The translations under genes and the position numbers were made by a program. From the NCBI GenBank assembly GCA_020058965.1, contig JAGVCY010000171.1:1-7794 (forward strand): a DNA stretch of 7,794 bases, in the 5' to 3' direction. Shown in pieces: positions 1-5,294 of the stretch (position 1 is the first letter of the stretch; each line of letters starts with the position of its first letter). Under the pieces are notes generated by a model. That model did not search any database and was not told the origin of the DNA. It worked only from the letters and a program-made list of their open reading frames with translations. Origin of the DNA: Candidatus Omnitrophota bacterium. Its GTDB lineage: Bacteria; Omnitrophota; Gorgyraeia; 2-02-FULL-51-18; JAGOUK01.

Positions 1-108
1 AGCCCGAGGCGTCCCCGCCTCGGGCGGACAGGGAGCCGGCGCGCCTCGTCTTTGACAGCGCGCCGGCGGCTCTGCGCGGAGAGAGCATTCTCTCTGCCGC
101 GCCAGAGC
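1..108 (-). repeat. Multi-hairpin structured repeat, left copy
   Basis: Three stem-loops lie back to back just downstream of the last gene. Hairpin A is 2-11 with 16-25, a perfect 10-bp stem with a 4-nt loop. Hairpin B is 35-44 with 58-67, a perfect 10-bp stem with a 13-nt loop. Hairpin C is 69-85 with 90-108, about 17 bp with two single-nucleotide bulges and a CATT loop. Read on the minus strand the order is C, B, A. The element matches the right end of the window in inverted orientation: 13-36 is the exact reverse complement of 7771-7794, and hairpin B has a matching stem at 7739-7772. None of the hairpins is followed by a T-tract, so an intrinsic terminator is not obvious, although the position after the 119-823 gene would allow a role in 3'-end formation. 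The family is unknown to me. Structure and homology between copies are seen directly; function is not. Confidence 0.8.
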
Positions 109-118
109 AAACCCGAGA

Positions 119-823
119 TTAGTCTCTGCGACGACCGAAGATCTTGAGGAGAAAAAGGAAGAGATTGATGAAGTCGAGATAGACGATCAGCGCTCCCAAG
201 ATCGCGAGGCGGCCGGTGGCGGATTCGTCCACGGAACCGGATTGGTACATGGCCTTGAGGCGCTGGGTGTCGAAGGCGATCAAGACGAGAAAAATGCCTA
301 CGCCAAGGTAGGTGATGACCCAGTCCAACATCGAATTCTTGAGGAACATGTTAACGATCGTCGCGAGGATAATACCCAAAAGACCAACCATCGCGATACT
401 GCCAATAGAGGTAAGGTCTTTCTTCGTGACGTACCCGTACGCGCTAAAGATCATGAAGGTTCCCGCGGTCACCGCCAGCGTCGTTACGATCGATGCTCCG
501 GTGTAGATGATCAGGATCGGCGCGAAGATCAGACCGTTCAGGCCCGCGTACAGCGAGTACAGCGCAATGGCCTGCCCCGTCGGCATCGATAAAGCCCGGG
601 AAGATAGCCACACCACGAGCGCGATCTGAGCGATCATGAGACCGATCATGAGGAACTGATTCCGATACAGCGCCATCACCAGTGTCGGCGACGAAAGGAC
701 CGCAAACGCCGCGCCGGCCGTAATAAATAGCCCCGCAGCCATCCACCGGTACACCCCGGCAAAAAAACTGGATTCTCTTGCCTGCGCCGCCGAAAGATTA
801 AACGAAGGATTCGATGTACTCAC
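119..823 (-). CDS. Bax inhibitor-1 / YccA-type integral membrane protein
   Basis: A 234-aa protein of the Bax inhibitor-1 (BI-1/YccA/YetJ) family, the usual length for bacterial members. Seven hydrophobic segments are visible, roughly at residues 27-46, 57-76, 83-104, 107-129, 141-160, 166-185 and 205-229. The family signatures are FDTQRL with D185 near the end of helix 6 and YLDFINLFLFLL with D217 in the last helix, followed by a basic GRRRD tail. In the characterised B. subtilis homologue YetJ, a pair of C-terminal aspartates controls pH-dependent calcium leak; D185 and D217 are the likely counterparts. Bacterial members act in the inner membrane, and some modulate membrane proteases. The start chosen is GTG at 823-821, because a GGGAGG Shine-Dalgarno lies 6 nt upstream and the product then begins with the short hydrophilic NPSFN stretch. 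A longer reading to 934 runs into a palindromic repeat and is rejected. No independent promoter is clear, so readthrough from the peroxiredoxin gene is possible. Confidence 0.9.
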   Translation of the reverse strand: MSTSNPSFNLSAAQARESSFFAGVYRWMAAGLFITAGAAFAVLSSPTLVMALYRNQFLMIGLMIAQIALVVWLSSRALSMPTGQAIALYSLYAGLNGLIFAPILIIYTGASIVTTLAVTAGTFMIFSAYGYVTKKDLTSIGSIAMVGLLGIILATIVNMFLKNSMLDWVITYLGVGIFLVLIAFDTQRLKAMYQSGSVDESATGRLAILGALIVYLDFINLFLFLLKIFGRRRD

Positions 824-829
824 TTTGAA

Positions 830-835
830 CCTCCC
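830..835 (-). promoter_or_regulatory. Ribosome binding site that fixes the GTG start of the BI-1 gene
   Basis: On the minus strand GGGAGG is followed by six bases and then GTG. This is the strongest Shine-Dalgarno match near the gene. It places the start at 823, 37 codons inside the longest open frame. Confidence 0.8.
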
Positions 836-859
836 ATCATTAAAGTCGTAATCACAACC

Positions 860-966
860 AATCGTTTGCTCAAAACGCGCCATATGCAAGGCGCGAGGAG
901 CGAAGTGTGCTATTGCACACGAGCGACCGAGCAACGCGGCAGATGGTGCGTTTTCAGCAAACGATT
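860..966. repeat. 107-nt imperfect palindromic repeat between peroxiredoxin and BI-1 genes
   Basis: The outer arms 860-878 and 948-966 are complementary at 18 of 19 positions (C871 faces C955). Pairing continues with 879-887 against 939-947 (one mismatch, one G-T pair) and 892-895 against 935-938. The centre is a perfect 6-bp stem, 905-910 with 915-920, around a TATT loop. Internal loops lie between these blocks. The element starts two bases inside the TAA stop of the peroxiredoxin gene (965-967) and ends 36 nt before the BI-1 start, so it fills nearly the whole intergenic space. It has the look of a dispersed intergenic palindrome of the REP or MITE-like kind. With only one copy in the window, that is an inference. 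It could act as an mRNA-stabilising or attenuating structure between the two genes. Confidence 0.8.
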
Positions 967-1483
967 AAAGGGTTTTCTGGCCTGGCTTCCATTCACAGGG
1001 GGTCAAGCCGCCCGCTTGGAACGCGTTCAGGGTGCGCAGGGTCTCATCGACGCTGCGGCCGACCGAAAGTTCGTTGACCGTCGAACTGACCACGCGGCCT
1101 TCGGGATTGATGAGGAAGGTTCCGCGCAACGCGATCCCCTTCTCTTCGATCAATACGCCGAACAGGCGGCTGATTTCGTGATTCGTGTCGCCGATGATCG
1201 GGAACTCAACCTTGCCGAGGCCGTTCGCGACCCAGGCCTTGTGCGAGTAACAGCTGTCGGTGCTGACCGCGATCAGCTGCGCATGGGCCTTCGAGAACAC
1301 ATCGGTCTGTTTGTTAAAGCCCTGAATTTCGGTCGGGCAAACAAAGGTAAAATCCAAGGGGTAAAAAAACACAACGACCCACTTGCCCTTGTAATCCGAA
1401 AGCTTAAGAGTTTTGATTTCCCCATTGGGATAGTAGGCCTGCGCCTGAAAGTCCGGAAGTGTTGAACCGATCTTGATGCTCAT
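965..1483 (-). CDS. 2-Cys peroxiredoxin (AhpC/TSA family)
   Basis: A 172-aa cytosolic thiol peroxidase that reduces hydrogen peroxide, organic hydroperoxides or peroxynitrite. The Prx signature PLDFTFVCPTE is intact: P42, T46 and peroxidatic C49, with conserved R120 in LRGTFLINPEG completing the active site. A second cysteine, C163 in TPCEWKPG, sits where typical 2-Cys AhpC/Prx1 enzymes carry the resolving cysteine, just before the WKPG motif. A typical 2-Cys mechanism is therefore expected; C78 is extra. Length is slightly short of the usual 185-200 aa because the tail after WKPG is only a few residues. The ATG start is supported by AAGGAG 8 nt upstream (1492-1497). No AhpF, AhpD or thioredoxin reductase gene is adjacent, so the reductant cannot be inferred. 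It has its own promoter and an AT-rich palindrome upstream, and a large palindromic repeat begins at its stop codon. Confidence 0.95.
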   Translation of the reverse strand: MSIKIGSTLPDFQAQAYYPNGEIKTLKLSDYKGKWVVVFFYPLDFTFVCPTEIQGFNKQTDVFSKAHAQLIAVSTDSCYSHKAWVANGLGKVEFPIIGDTNHEISRLFGVLIEEKGIALRGTFLINPEGRVVSSTVNELSVGRSVDETLRTLNAFQAGGLTPCEWKPGQKTL

Positions 1484-1564
1484 GCAGTTTTCTCCTTATT
1501 CAGAGTAGTTTTGTCTGAAATGACCAGCCGTCTATCGGCCACTCAATGTTTTGTATAAGTGTAT

Positions 1565-1592
1565 AGGATAAACTTAAAATTTTAACAGTCAA
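1565..1592 (-). promoter_or_regulatory. Predicted sigma-70-type promoter of the peroxiredoxin gene
   Basis: On the minus strand TTGACT (1587-1592) is followed by a 16-nt spacer and TATCCT (1565-1570), giving a leader of about 75 nt to the ATG at 1483. The spacer holds the 12-nt perfect palindrome TTAAAATTTTAA (1574-1585), a plausible operator for a peroxide- or metal-sensing repressor. No named consensus is matched well enough to assign one. The surrounding 1555-1625 region is clearly more AT-rich than the genes. Confidence 0.5.
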
Positions 1593-1645
1593 GCAATTTC
1601 GATTTTTTAGATTTTTAAACTTTTAACCAGTTCGATGGCGGGTAT

Positions 1646-2818
1646 TTATTCGGCATCGTATCGCCCGCACCAGACATTTGATTTAATGTAGACAAGCTCG
1701 GCAAAAGTATTGAGAGCGTCACGCACGGGGCGAAGGCGGCTATTGGGCGCGTCGTACCAGCTCACCGGAACTTCGGTAATTTTGTAATCCCGCAAATCGG
1801 CAATGGCCAGTACTTCGATGTCAAAACCCCAGCGTTTAACACGGGTATTTGCAAAAATATCCCGCGCAACATCTCCCTTAAAAAGCTTAAACCCGCATTG
1901 AGAATCCTGGATGCCGTTAATAATGAAGGACTGGATCAAAAAGTTACCAATCCTGCCGATCAGAATCCTAAAAGGGGTCTGCTTGATTTGGACGCGGCTG
2001 CTTTTTAGGTAGCGTGAGCCGATCGCAATATCGGAATTATTTTCATCCAGCGCCTTGCGCAATGTCAAAAGCTCCGCAATCGGCGTCGAGTTATCTGCAT
2101 CGGTAAAAAGTACGCGCCGTCCGCGTGAAGCGCGCACCCCAAGCTTGACCGCGTTCCCCTTGCCCTCGTTTTTTTGAGCGGCGACGATCTGCAGATGCGT
2201 GATCTGACCGGCCAATTCCCTCACCAGCGCCGCCGTTCCATCCGTGGACCCGTCATCCACAACGATCAACTCGGCATCAATTTTTTGCGCTGAACGAAAA
2301 GCATCAATAATGCGAAGTGTTTTTTCAATCCGCTTCGCTTCGTTAAAAGCGGGGACGATGATCGAATACTCGAACGCATGCGGTTCCATCGAGATCGATA
2401 GGGGATGCGTGTGCCGGAAGGTCCAATATTTGTTGGCCAAAAAGTTCCACGCCAGCACCAAAACAGAGGTTATAAGTTTGGCATGAATGTACCAGACGCC
2501 CAGACCGTGAACGAGCGCGCCCATACAGCCATTGGTGATCAGAAGCCCTCCGGCCGAAACAATGATGAACTTGACGAACAACTTGCGGTAATTGGACGAT
2601 GTGCTGCGAAAGGTCCAGATCTTGTTCAGAATAAAATTATTTACCACCGAGACAACGAACGAGATGCTCGTCGCGGCGAGCACCGGCAACCCGCCAAAGT
2701 GGACCAGAACCCATAGCACCGCCACATCGATCGTGGTGCCCAAAGCCCCAACTACGCAGTATTTGAGGAACGGGAGGATTTGTTGAAAAGTAATGGCTTT
2801 GGATGAGCTTTTGGGCAT
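1646..2818 (-). CDS. GtrA flippase-like domain fused to a polyprenyl-phosphate glycosyltransferase (GT2)
   Basis: A 390-aa two-domain membrane protein. Residues about 12-136 are a GtrA/DPMS3-type domain with four hydrophobic helices and the duplicated signature NFILNKIWTF (61-70) and NFLANKYWTF (125-134). Residues about 150-385 are a GT-A glycosyltransferase family 2 domain of the ALG5/DPM1 type: VPAFNEA (155-161), nucleotide-sugar-binding DDGSTDGT (188-195), metal-binding DADNSTP (240-246), QCGFK (307-311), GFDIE (331-335) and EVPVSW (349-354). The family transfers glucose or mannose from a nucleotide sugar to a polyprenyl phosphate on the cytoplasmic face; GtrA proteins are thought to flip the product for glycan or LPS decoration. 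The two functions are often separate genes. Here the fusion joins near residue 143, and an internal ATG (M144, 2389-2387) sits exactly at the start of the GT domain. No Shine-Dalgarno is evident. It is the last gene of a five-gene operon, 5 nt after the preceding stop. Confidence 0.92.
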   Translation of the reverse strand: MPKSSSKAITFQQILPFLKYCVVGALGTTIDVAVLWVLVHFGGLPVLAATSISFVVSVVNNFILNKIWTFRSTSSNYRKLFVKFIIVSAGGLLITNGCMGALVHGLGVWYIHAKLITSVLVLAWNFLANKYWTFRHTHPLSISMEPHAFEYSIIVPAFNEAKRIEKTLRIIDAFRSAQKIDAELIVVDDGSTDGTAALVRELAGQITHLQIVAAQKNEGKGNAVKLGVRASRGRRVLFTDADNSTPIAELLTLRKALDENNSDIAIGSRYLKSSRVQIKQTPFRILIGRIGNFLIQSFIINGIQDSQCGFKLFKGDVARDIFANTRVKRWGFDIEVLAIADLRDYKITEVPVSWYDAPNSRLRPVRDALNTFAELVYIKSNVWCGRYDAE

Positions 2819-2823
2819 AATTA

Positions 2824-3174
2824 TTAAAAAATAATATCTTCTGCCGACCCGTAGACCTTATACGATTCTCCCCACTGAAGGGTGTCTTGAAGGTCCCATG
2901 ACCGCGCCGCATCGGTCTTGCGCCTGAACCGCAGGCCCCATGATCCGCCGTAAATTAAAAACGCCGTTCCTTCGCCGGAGTCGTTTACCTTAACGGCAAA
3001 GGCTGGGCAAAACATACCCCCGTCCCCCACGCCGGTCACATCACAGACCGCATCACCCGTCGGCGTCGTCACCACCATTCCCGTCACTCGCCGAGGGGCC
3101 TCTTCCTGGTCGTTGAACACCAGCTGACCCGACCCGCGGCAATTGGGATTGTCATAAACTTCGAGTTCCATCAC
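2824..3174 (-). CDS. Hypothetical protein of 115/116 aa
   Basis: I do not recognise a family. The product is hydrophilic, without a signal peptide or membrane segment. Alternating short hydrophobic stretches, many glycines and few helix formers suggest a small beta-rich domain. Cysteines are at 12, 44 and 56 of the GTG-started form, and aromatic residues cluster in the C-terminal half (GGSWGLRFR, SWDLQDTLQWGESYKVY). There are two candidate starts: GTG at 3174, a 4-nt GTGA overlap with the upstream stop, or ATG at 3171, a 1-nt TGATG overlap. Either implies translational coupling to the repeat-protein gene, and the ATG is slightly preferred by codon strength. It is real on the grounds of tight packing between two convincing genes, with 5 nt to the next start. 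If it works with its neighbour it would need to be exported some other way, since no leader is visible. Confidence 0.7.
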   Translation of the reverse strand: MMELEVYDNPNCRGSGQLVFNDQEEAPRRVTGMVVTTPTGDAVCDVTGVGDGGMFCPAFAVKVNDSGEGTAFLIYGGSWGLRFRRKTDAARSWDLQDTLQWGESYKVYGSAEDIIF

Positions 3175-3815
3175 TCCGTCCGTTCGCCGTTTTTATAGCG
3201 CTGAACTTCGAGGAGCGTGCCGTCCGTTCGGAACATTTTGGTTACCCCATTGCGCTTGCCGCCGGAAAATTTGGCGATCGCCCGTAATGCGCCGGATTCA
3301 TAATACATTTTTGACTCACCGGTCAGCAGGTCCTTCGAATAATTCCACTCCGCTTGAACTCGCCCGTCTTCATAAAAATCCCGCGCGGGCCCTTCCCGCA
3401 AGCCATTCACAAAACCGACCTCCCGTTTGAGCTTTCCGTTTTCATAAAAAAACCGGTTGGCGCCATCCAGCTGATCATCGCGATAGTTCAACTCGGAATC
3501 AAGTGCGCCGTTATCAAAAAATGTTTTGAAGGTGCCGTTTAATTTACCGTCAACAAAGGTGCTTTCACCTTGGAGCCGCCCGCTTTCATAATATTTTCGG
3601 GTTATTCCGCTCTGCCGGCCATTCTCATACCGTCTCTCCCACTCGACTCCGCCGGAATCATAGTAGGAGCTCGTCACTCCGTGTGTTTGAGCATCCTGAT
3701 TTTTGTGCGGCTCCGCGGCCAGAGCATAAGTTGCAGCCGCAGCTCCGGCGACCGTCAAAAATAGGAGTTTTAAAAACTGCCCCTGTGATCCGGTCAAACG
3801 AACCATCCTCGACAT
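3171..3815 (-). CDS. Secreted protein with seven MORN_2/YwqK-type repeats
   Basis: A 214-aa protein with a Sec signal peptide (basic start, hydrophobic core about residues 16-33, likely cleavage after ALAA at 34, before EPHKN). A short linker is followed by seven consecutive 24-residue repeats from residue 46 to the C-terminus. Each runs G-x-x-x-x-[YF]-[YF]-[ED]-[SND]-G-x-[LV], then about seven residues, an aromatic, and often [ND]G. This is the MORN_2 pattern, often annotated as a YwqK-family antitoxin component, a name that is functionally weak. Repeat phasing is exact with no insertions. It is likely periplasmic or outer-surface exposed; a lipobox cysteine is absent. The start overlaps the upstream stop as TAATG (1 nt); a second ATG three codons in is possible. 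MORN_2 sheets usually mediate protein or membrane contacts; the specific partner is unknown. Confidence 0.9.
   Translation of the reverse strand: MSRMVRLTGSQGQFLKLLFLTVAGAAAATYALAAEPHKNQDAQTHGVTSSYYDSGGVEWERRYENGRQSGITRKYYESGRLQGESTFVDGKLNGTFKTFFDNGALDSELNYRDDQLDGANRFFYENGKLKREVGFVNGLREGPARDFYEDGRVQAEWNYSKDLLTGESKMYYESGALRAIAKFSGGKRNGVTKMFRTDGTLLEVQRYKNGERTE
3177..3680 (-). repeat. Seven in-frame 72-bp degenerate tandem repeats encoding MORN_2 units
   Basis: Each 24-residue unit corresponds to exactly 72 bp, giving 504 bp with no indels between units. The nucleotide copies are diverged, so the periodicity is seen clearly only after translation (recurring Y-[YF]-E-[SND]-G about every 24 codons). 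This suggests old duplications kept by selection on protein structure rather than recent slippage. Confidence 0.8.
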
Positions 3816-4867
3816 TAAAAAGAATTCGTCAGATCAATCAACGCGCGCAAACGAAAGTACCCGGCCCGGTTGAAGTCAAACACAATGCGCTCTAGCGCCG
3901 GGTCTTTCTCATCGTCGTCTTTGACATTTTTGAGGCGCATGAAGTGCCCGCTCGCGAGCAGGTCCTTGAAGTCGCGGTTGATCAGCTTGAGTTGGCCGGC
4001 GGTGATCGGTTTTTTGAGGCGGAGCAAGTAGCGGTCGTCAAAAAATCGGGAGGAATGGTAGTTGCTGTAAAACCTCACGATTTCTTCTGCGGCGGCTTCC
4101 GGGTCCTGGTAATGCCGCATCAGGGACAGGTCGCCCGGGGTGATCAGCCGGTCGCGCTCCAGCGTGCGCTTCAACGCGTCGATAAGGATCGCCCAGTAGT
4201 CACTGCCGGGATGATCGATCAGCACGATCGGCCGCGGCCGGGCCTTGCCGGTCTGAACCAGCGTCAGCGACTCAAAGCCCTCGTCAAAAGTCCCGAATCC
4301 GCCTGGAAACAAGACGGTTGCCGCCGACTCCTTCAAAAACATCAGCTTGCGCGTAAAAAAGTACTTGAAGTTCATGAGCTTGCGGTTGGACTTGATAATA
4401 AAATTGGCGTCCTGCTCGAAGGGCAGTCGGATATTGAGTCCGAAGCTGTTCTTCGCGCCCGCTCCAACCATCGCAGCCTCCATGATGCCGCTGGCACCGC
4501 CCGTGATCGTCATCCAGCCGCGCTTGCTGAGCTCCGCGCCAAAACGCTTGGCTATTTTGTAATCCGCATGATCGCTCGGAGTGCGTGCGGAACCGAACAC
4601 GGCCGCTTTCGGCGCGTCCAAAAATTCTTTGAAGATCGAGATGGAATAGCGGAGTTCCCTCAGAGCCGTGTTGATGAGTCGGAGTTCGACCGTATCGAAC
4701 TTTCCCTGCTTGATCCGCTCGATGCTGTGCAGCAGATCATGATACAGGCGCTCTTCGGTGCCATGCGGATGCTCACGCTTCATCACATCGATGAGCCAAG
4801 TTTGAACTTCGTCCAAATGCTCATGAGGACGCGCGGGAGGAAGGGTCTTAGTTTTTTTAGTTACCAC
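3815..4867 (-). CDS. LOG-family (TIGR00730-type) Rossmann-fold nucleotide-processing protein, long form
   Basis: A 350-aa protein whose central part, about residues 85-270, is the LOG / 'lysine decarboxylase-like' Rossmann domain. FGSAR is at 91-95, TGGASGIMEAA at 122-132 and the phosphoribohydrolase signature PGGFGTFDE at 188-196. Characterised relatives hydrolyse nucleoside 5'-monophosphates, including cytokinin monophosphates, to base plus ribose 5-phosphate. True lysine decarboxylase activity is not expected. LOG enzymes are usually near 180-250 aa. This one carries a helical N-terminal extension (about 1-84) and a C-terminal charged extension (about 270-350) that I do not recognise; it does not obviously follow the 450-aa PpnN architecture. 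The start is GTG at 4867, overlapping the PilZ gene by 11 nt, with AAGGAG 13 nt upstream, a rather long spacing. Its stop overlaps the next start by 1 nt. It is probably cytosolic. Confidence 0.9.
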   Translation of the reverse strand: MVTKKTKTLPPARPHEHLDEVQTWLIDVMKREHPHGTEERLYHDLLHSIERIKQGKFDTVELRLINTALRELRYSISIFKEFLDAPKAAVFGSARTPSDHADYKIAKRFGAELSKRGWMTITGGASGIMEAAMVGAGAKNSFGLNIRLPFEQDANFIIKSNRKLMNFKYFFTRKLMFLKESAATVLFPGGFGTFDEGFESLTLVQTGKARPRPIVLIDHPGSDYWAILIDALKRTLERDRLITPGDLSLMRHYQDPEAAAEEIVRFYSNYHSSRFFDDRYLLRLKKPITAGQLKLINRDFKDLLASGHFMRLKNVKDDDEKDPALERIVFDFNRAGYFRLRALIDLTNSF

Positions 4868-5237
4868 GGCGTTTATTCAGCTCCTTCACATAATGGTCCA
4901 CTTCGGCCCGGTCGGCATCCGATAACATCGGATACTCCACCACCGTATAAAACATGCCTTCATATTCAGAGGGTTCCGTCTGCACCACAACCGACAGCAC
5001 CGTGATTTCTTTACCGTCGCTTCTCAATTTGTAGCGGAGGTCGAGGAGAGTCCTGGGCGCAAAGCGCTCTGACATCCGGAGCTTCATTCCTCCGGCGCTC
5101 AATTCCAGCGTGGAAGCTGTCATCCCTTCGCCAAAGTCGTCGAGGCCTTTCTCAAAATCCACCACCCGGTAGTTGACCGCGATCGTGTCAACCGCGCGCT
5201 CAAAGCGTCGTGAATTATCTGGATAATTATCTATCAC
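4857..5237 (-). CDS. PilZ-domain protein, candidate cyclic-di-GMP receptor
   Basis: A 126-aa single-domain cytosolic protein. It has the PilZ N-terminal arginine motif RRFER (R10 and R14, RxxxR) ahead of a beta-barrel-like region (residues about 18-105) and a short C-terminal helix. The second c-di-GMP motif, normally [D/N]xSxxG, appears as ELSAGG (45-50), with glutamate in place of the Asp/Asn while S47 and G50 are kept. The spacing between the motifs is about 30 residues, as in the family. Binding is plausible but not certain because of the D/N-to-E change. The start is GTG at 5237-5235 without a clear Shine-Dalgarno; it lies about 20 nt downstream of the predicted transcription start, so the leader is short. 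It is the first gene of the five-gene operon and overlaps the LOG gene by 11 nt. Codon use and composition resemble its neighbours. Confidence 0.82.
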   Translation of the reverse strand: MIDNYPDNSRRFERAVDTIAVNYRVVDFEKGLDDFGEGMTASTLELSAGGMKLRMSERFAPRTLLDLRYKLRSDGKEITVLSVVVQTEPSEYEGMFYTVVEYPMLSDADRAEVDHYVKELNKRRGN

Positions 5238-5246
5238 TGATATTAC

Positions 5247-5266
5247 TTAATTTTGTTCAAAATTAA
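5247..5266. promoter_or_regulatory. Perfect AT-rich inverted repeat at the operon start site
   Basis: TTAATTTT (5247-5254) and AAAATTAA (5259-5266) form an 8-bp perfect inverted repeat around GTTC. It touches the predicted -10 box and covers the expected transcription start of the PilZ operon. It is a good shape for a repressor operator; as an RNA hairpin it would be weak. The regulator is unknown. Confidence 0.45.
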
Positions 5267-5294
5267 TTATAAATTATACTTGGACTTAACTCAA
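5266..5294 (-). promoter_or_regulatory. Predicted sigma-70-type promoter of the PilZ-LOG-MORN-GtrA operon
   Basis: On the minus strand TTGAGT (5289-5294) is followed by an ideal 17-nt spacer and a consensus TATAAT (5266-5271). The -35 box overlaps the TGA stop of the glucanotransferase gene. The expected start site is near 5259, giving a leader of roughly 20 nt. It separates the downstream five-gene operon from the malQ pair, although readthrough cannot be excluded because no terminator lies between them. Confidence 0.7.

Noticed and set aside
824..934. N-terminal extension of the BI-1 gene to an ATG at 934
   Set aside because: It would translate most of the palindromic repeat. A strong GGGAGG site sits 6 nt before the GTG at 823, and the family has no such leader.
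866..1465. 199-codon plus-strand open frame
   Set aside because: It is antisense to the peroxiredoxin gene and begins inside the palindromic repeat. It is a shadow of a well-supported gene.
1600..1645. Terminator after the GtrA-GT2 gene
   Set aside because: The stretch is AT-rich with T-runs but holds no GC stem of useful length on the minus strand.
2637..2912. 91-codon minus-strand frame across the GtrA-GT2 start
   Set aside because: It overlaps two better-supported genes in a different frame and has no domain or ribosome site.
3944..5005. 353-codon open frame on the plus strand
   Set aside because: It lies antisense to the LOG and PilZ genes, which have clear family motifs. Its translation shows no recognisable domain and is typical of a GC-rich shadow frame.
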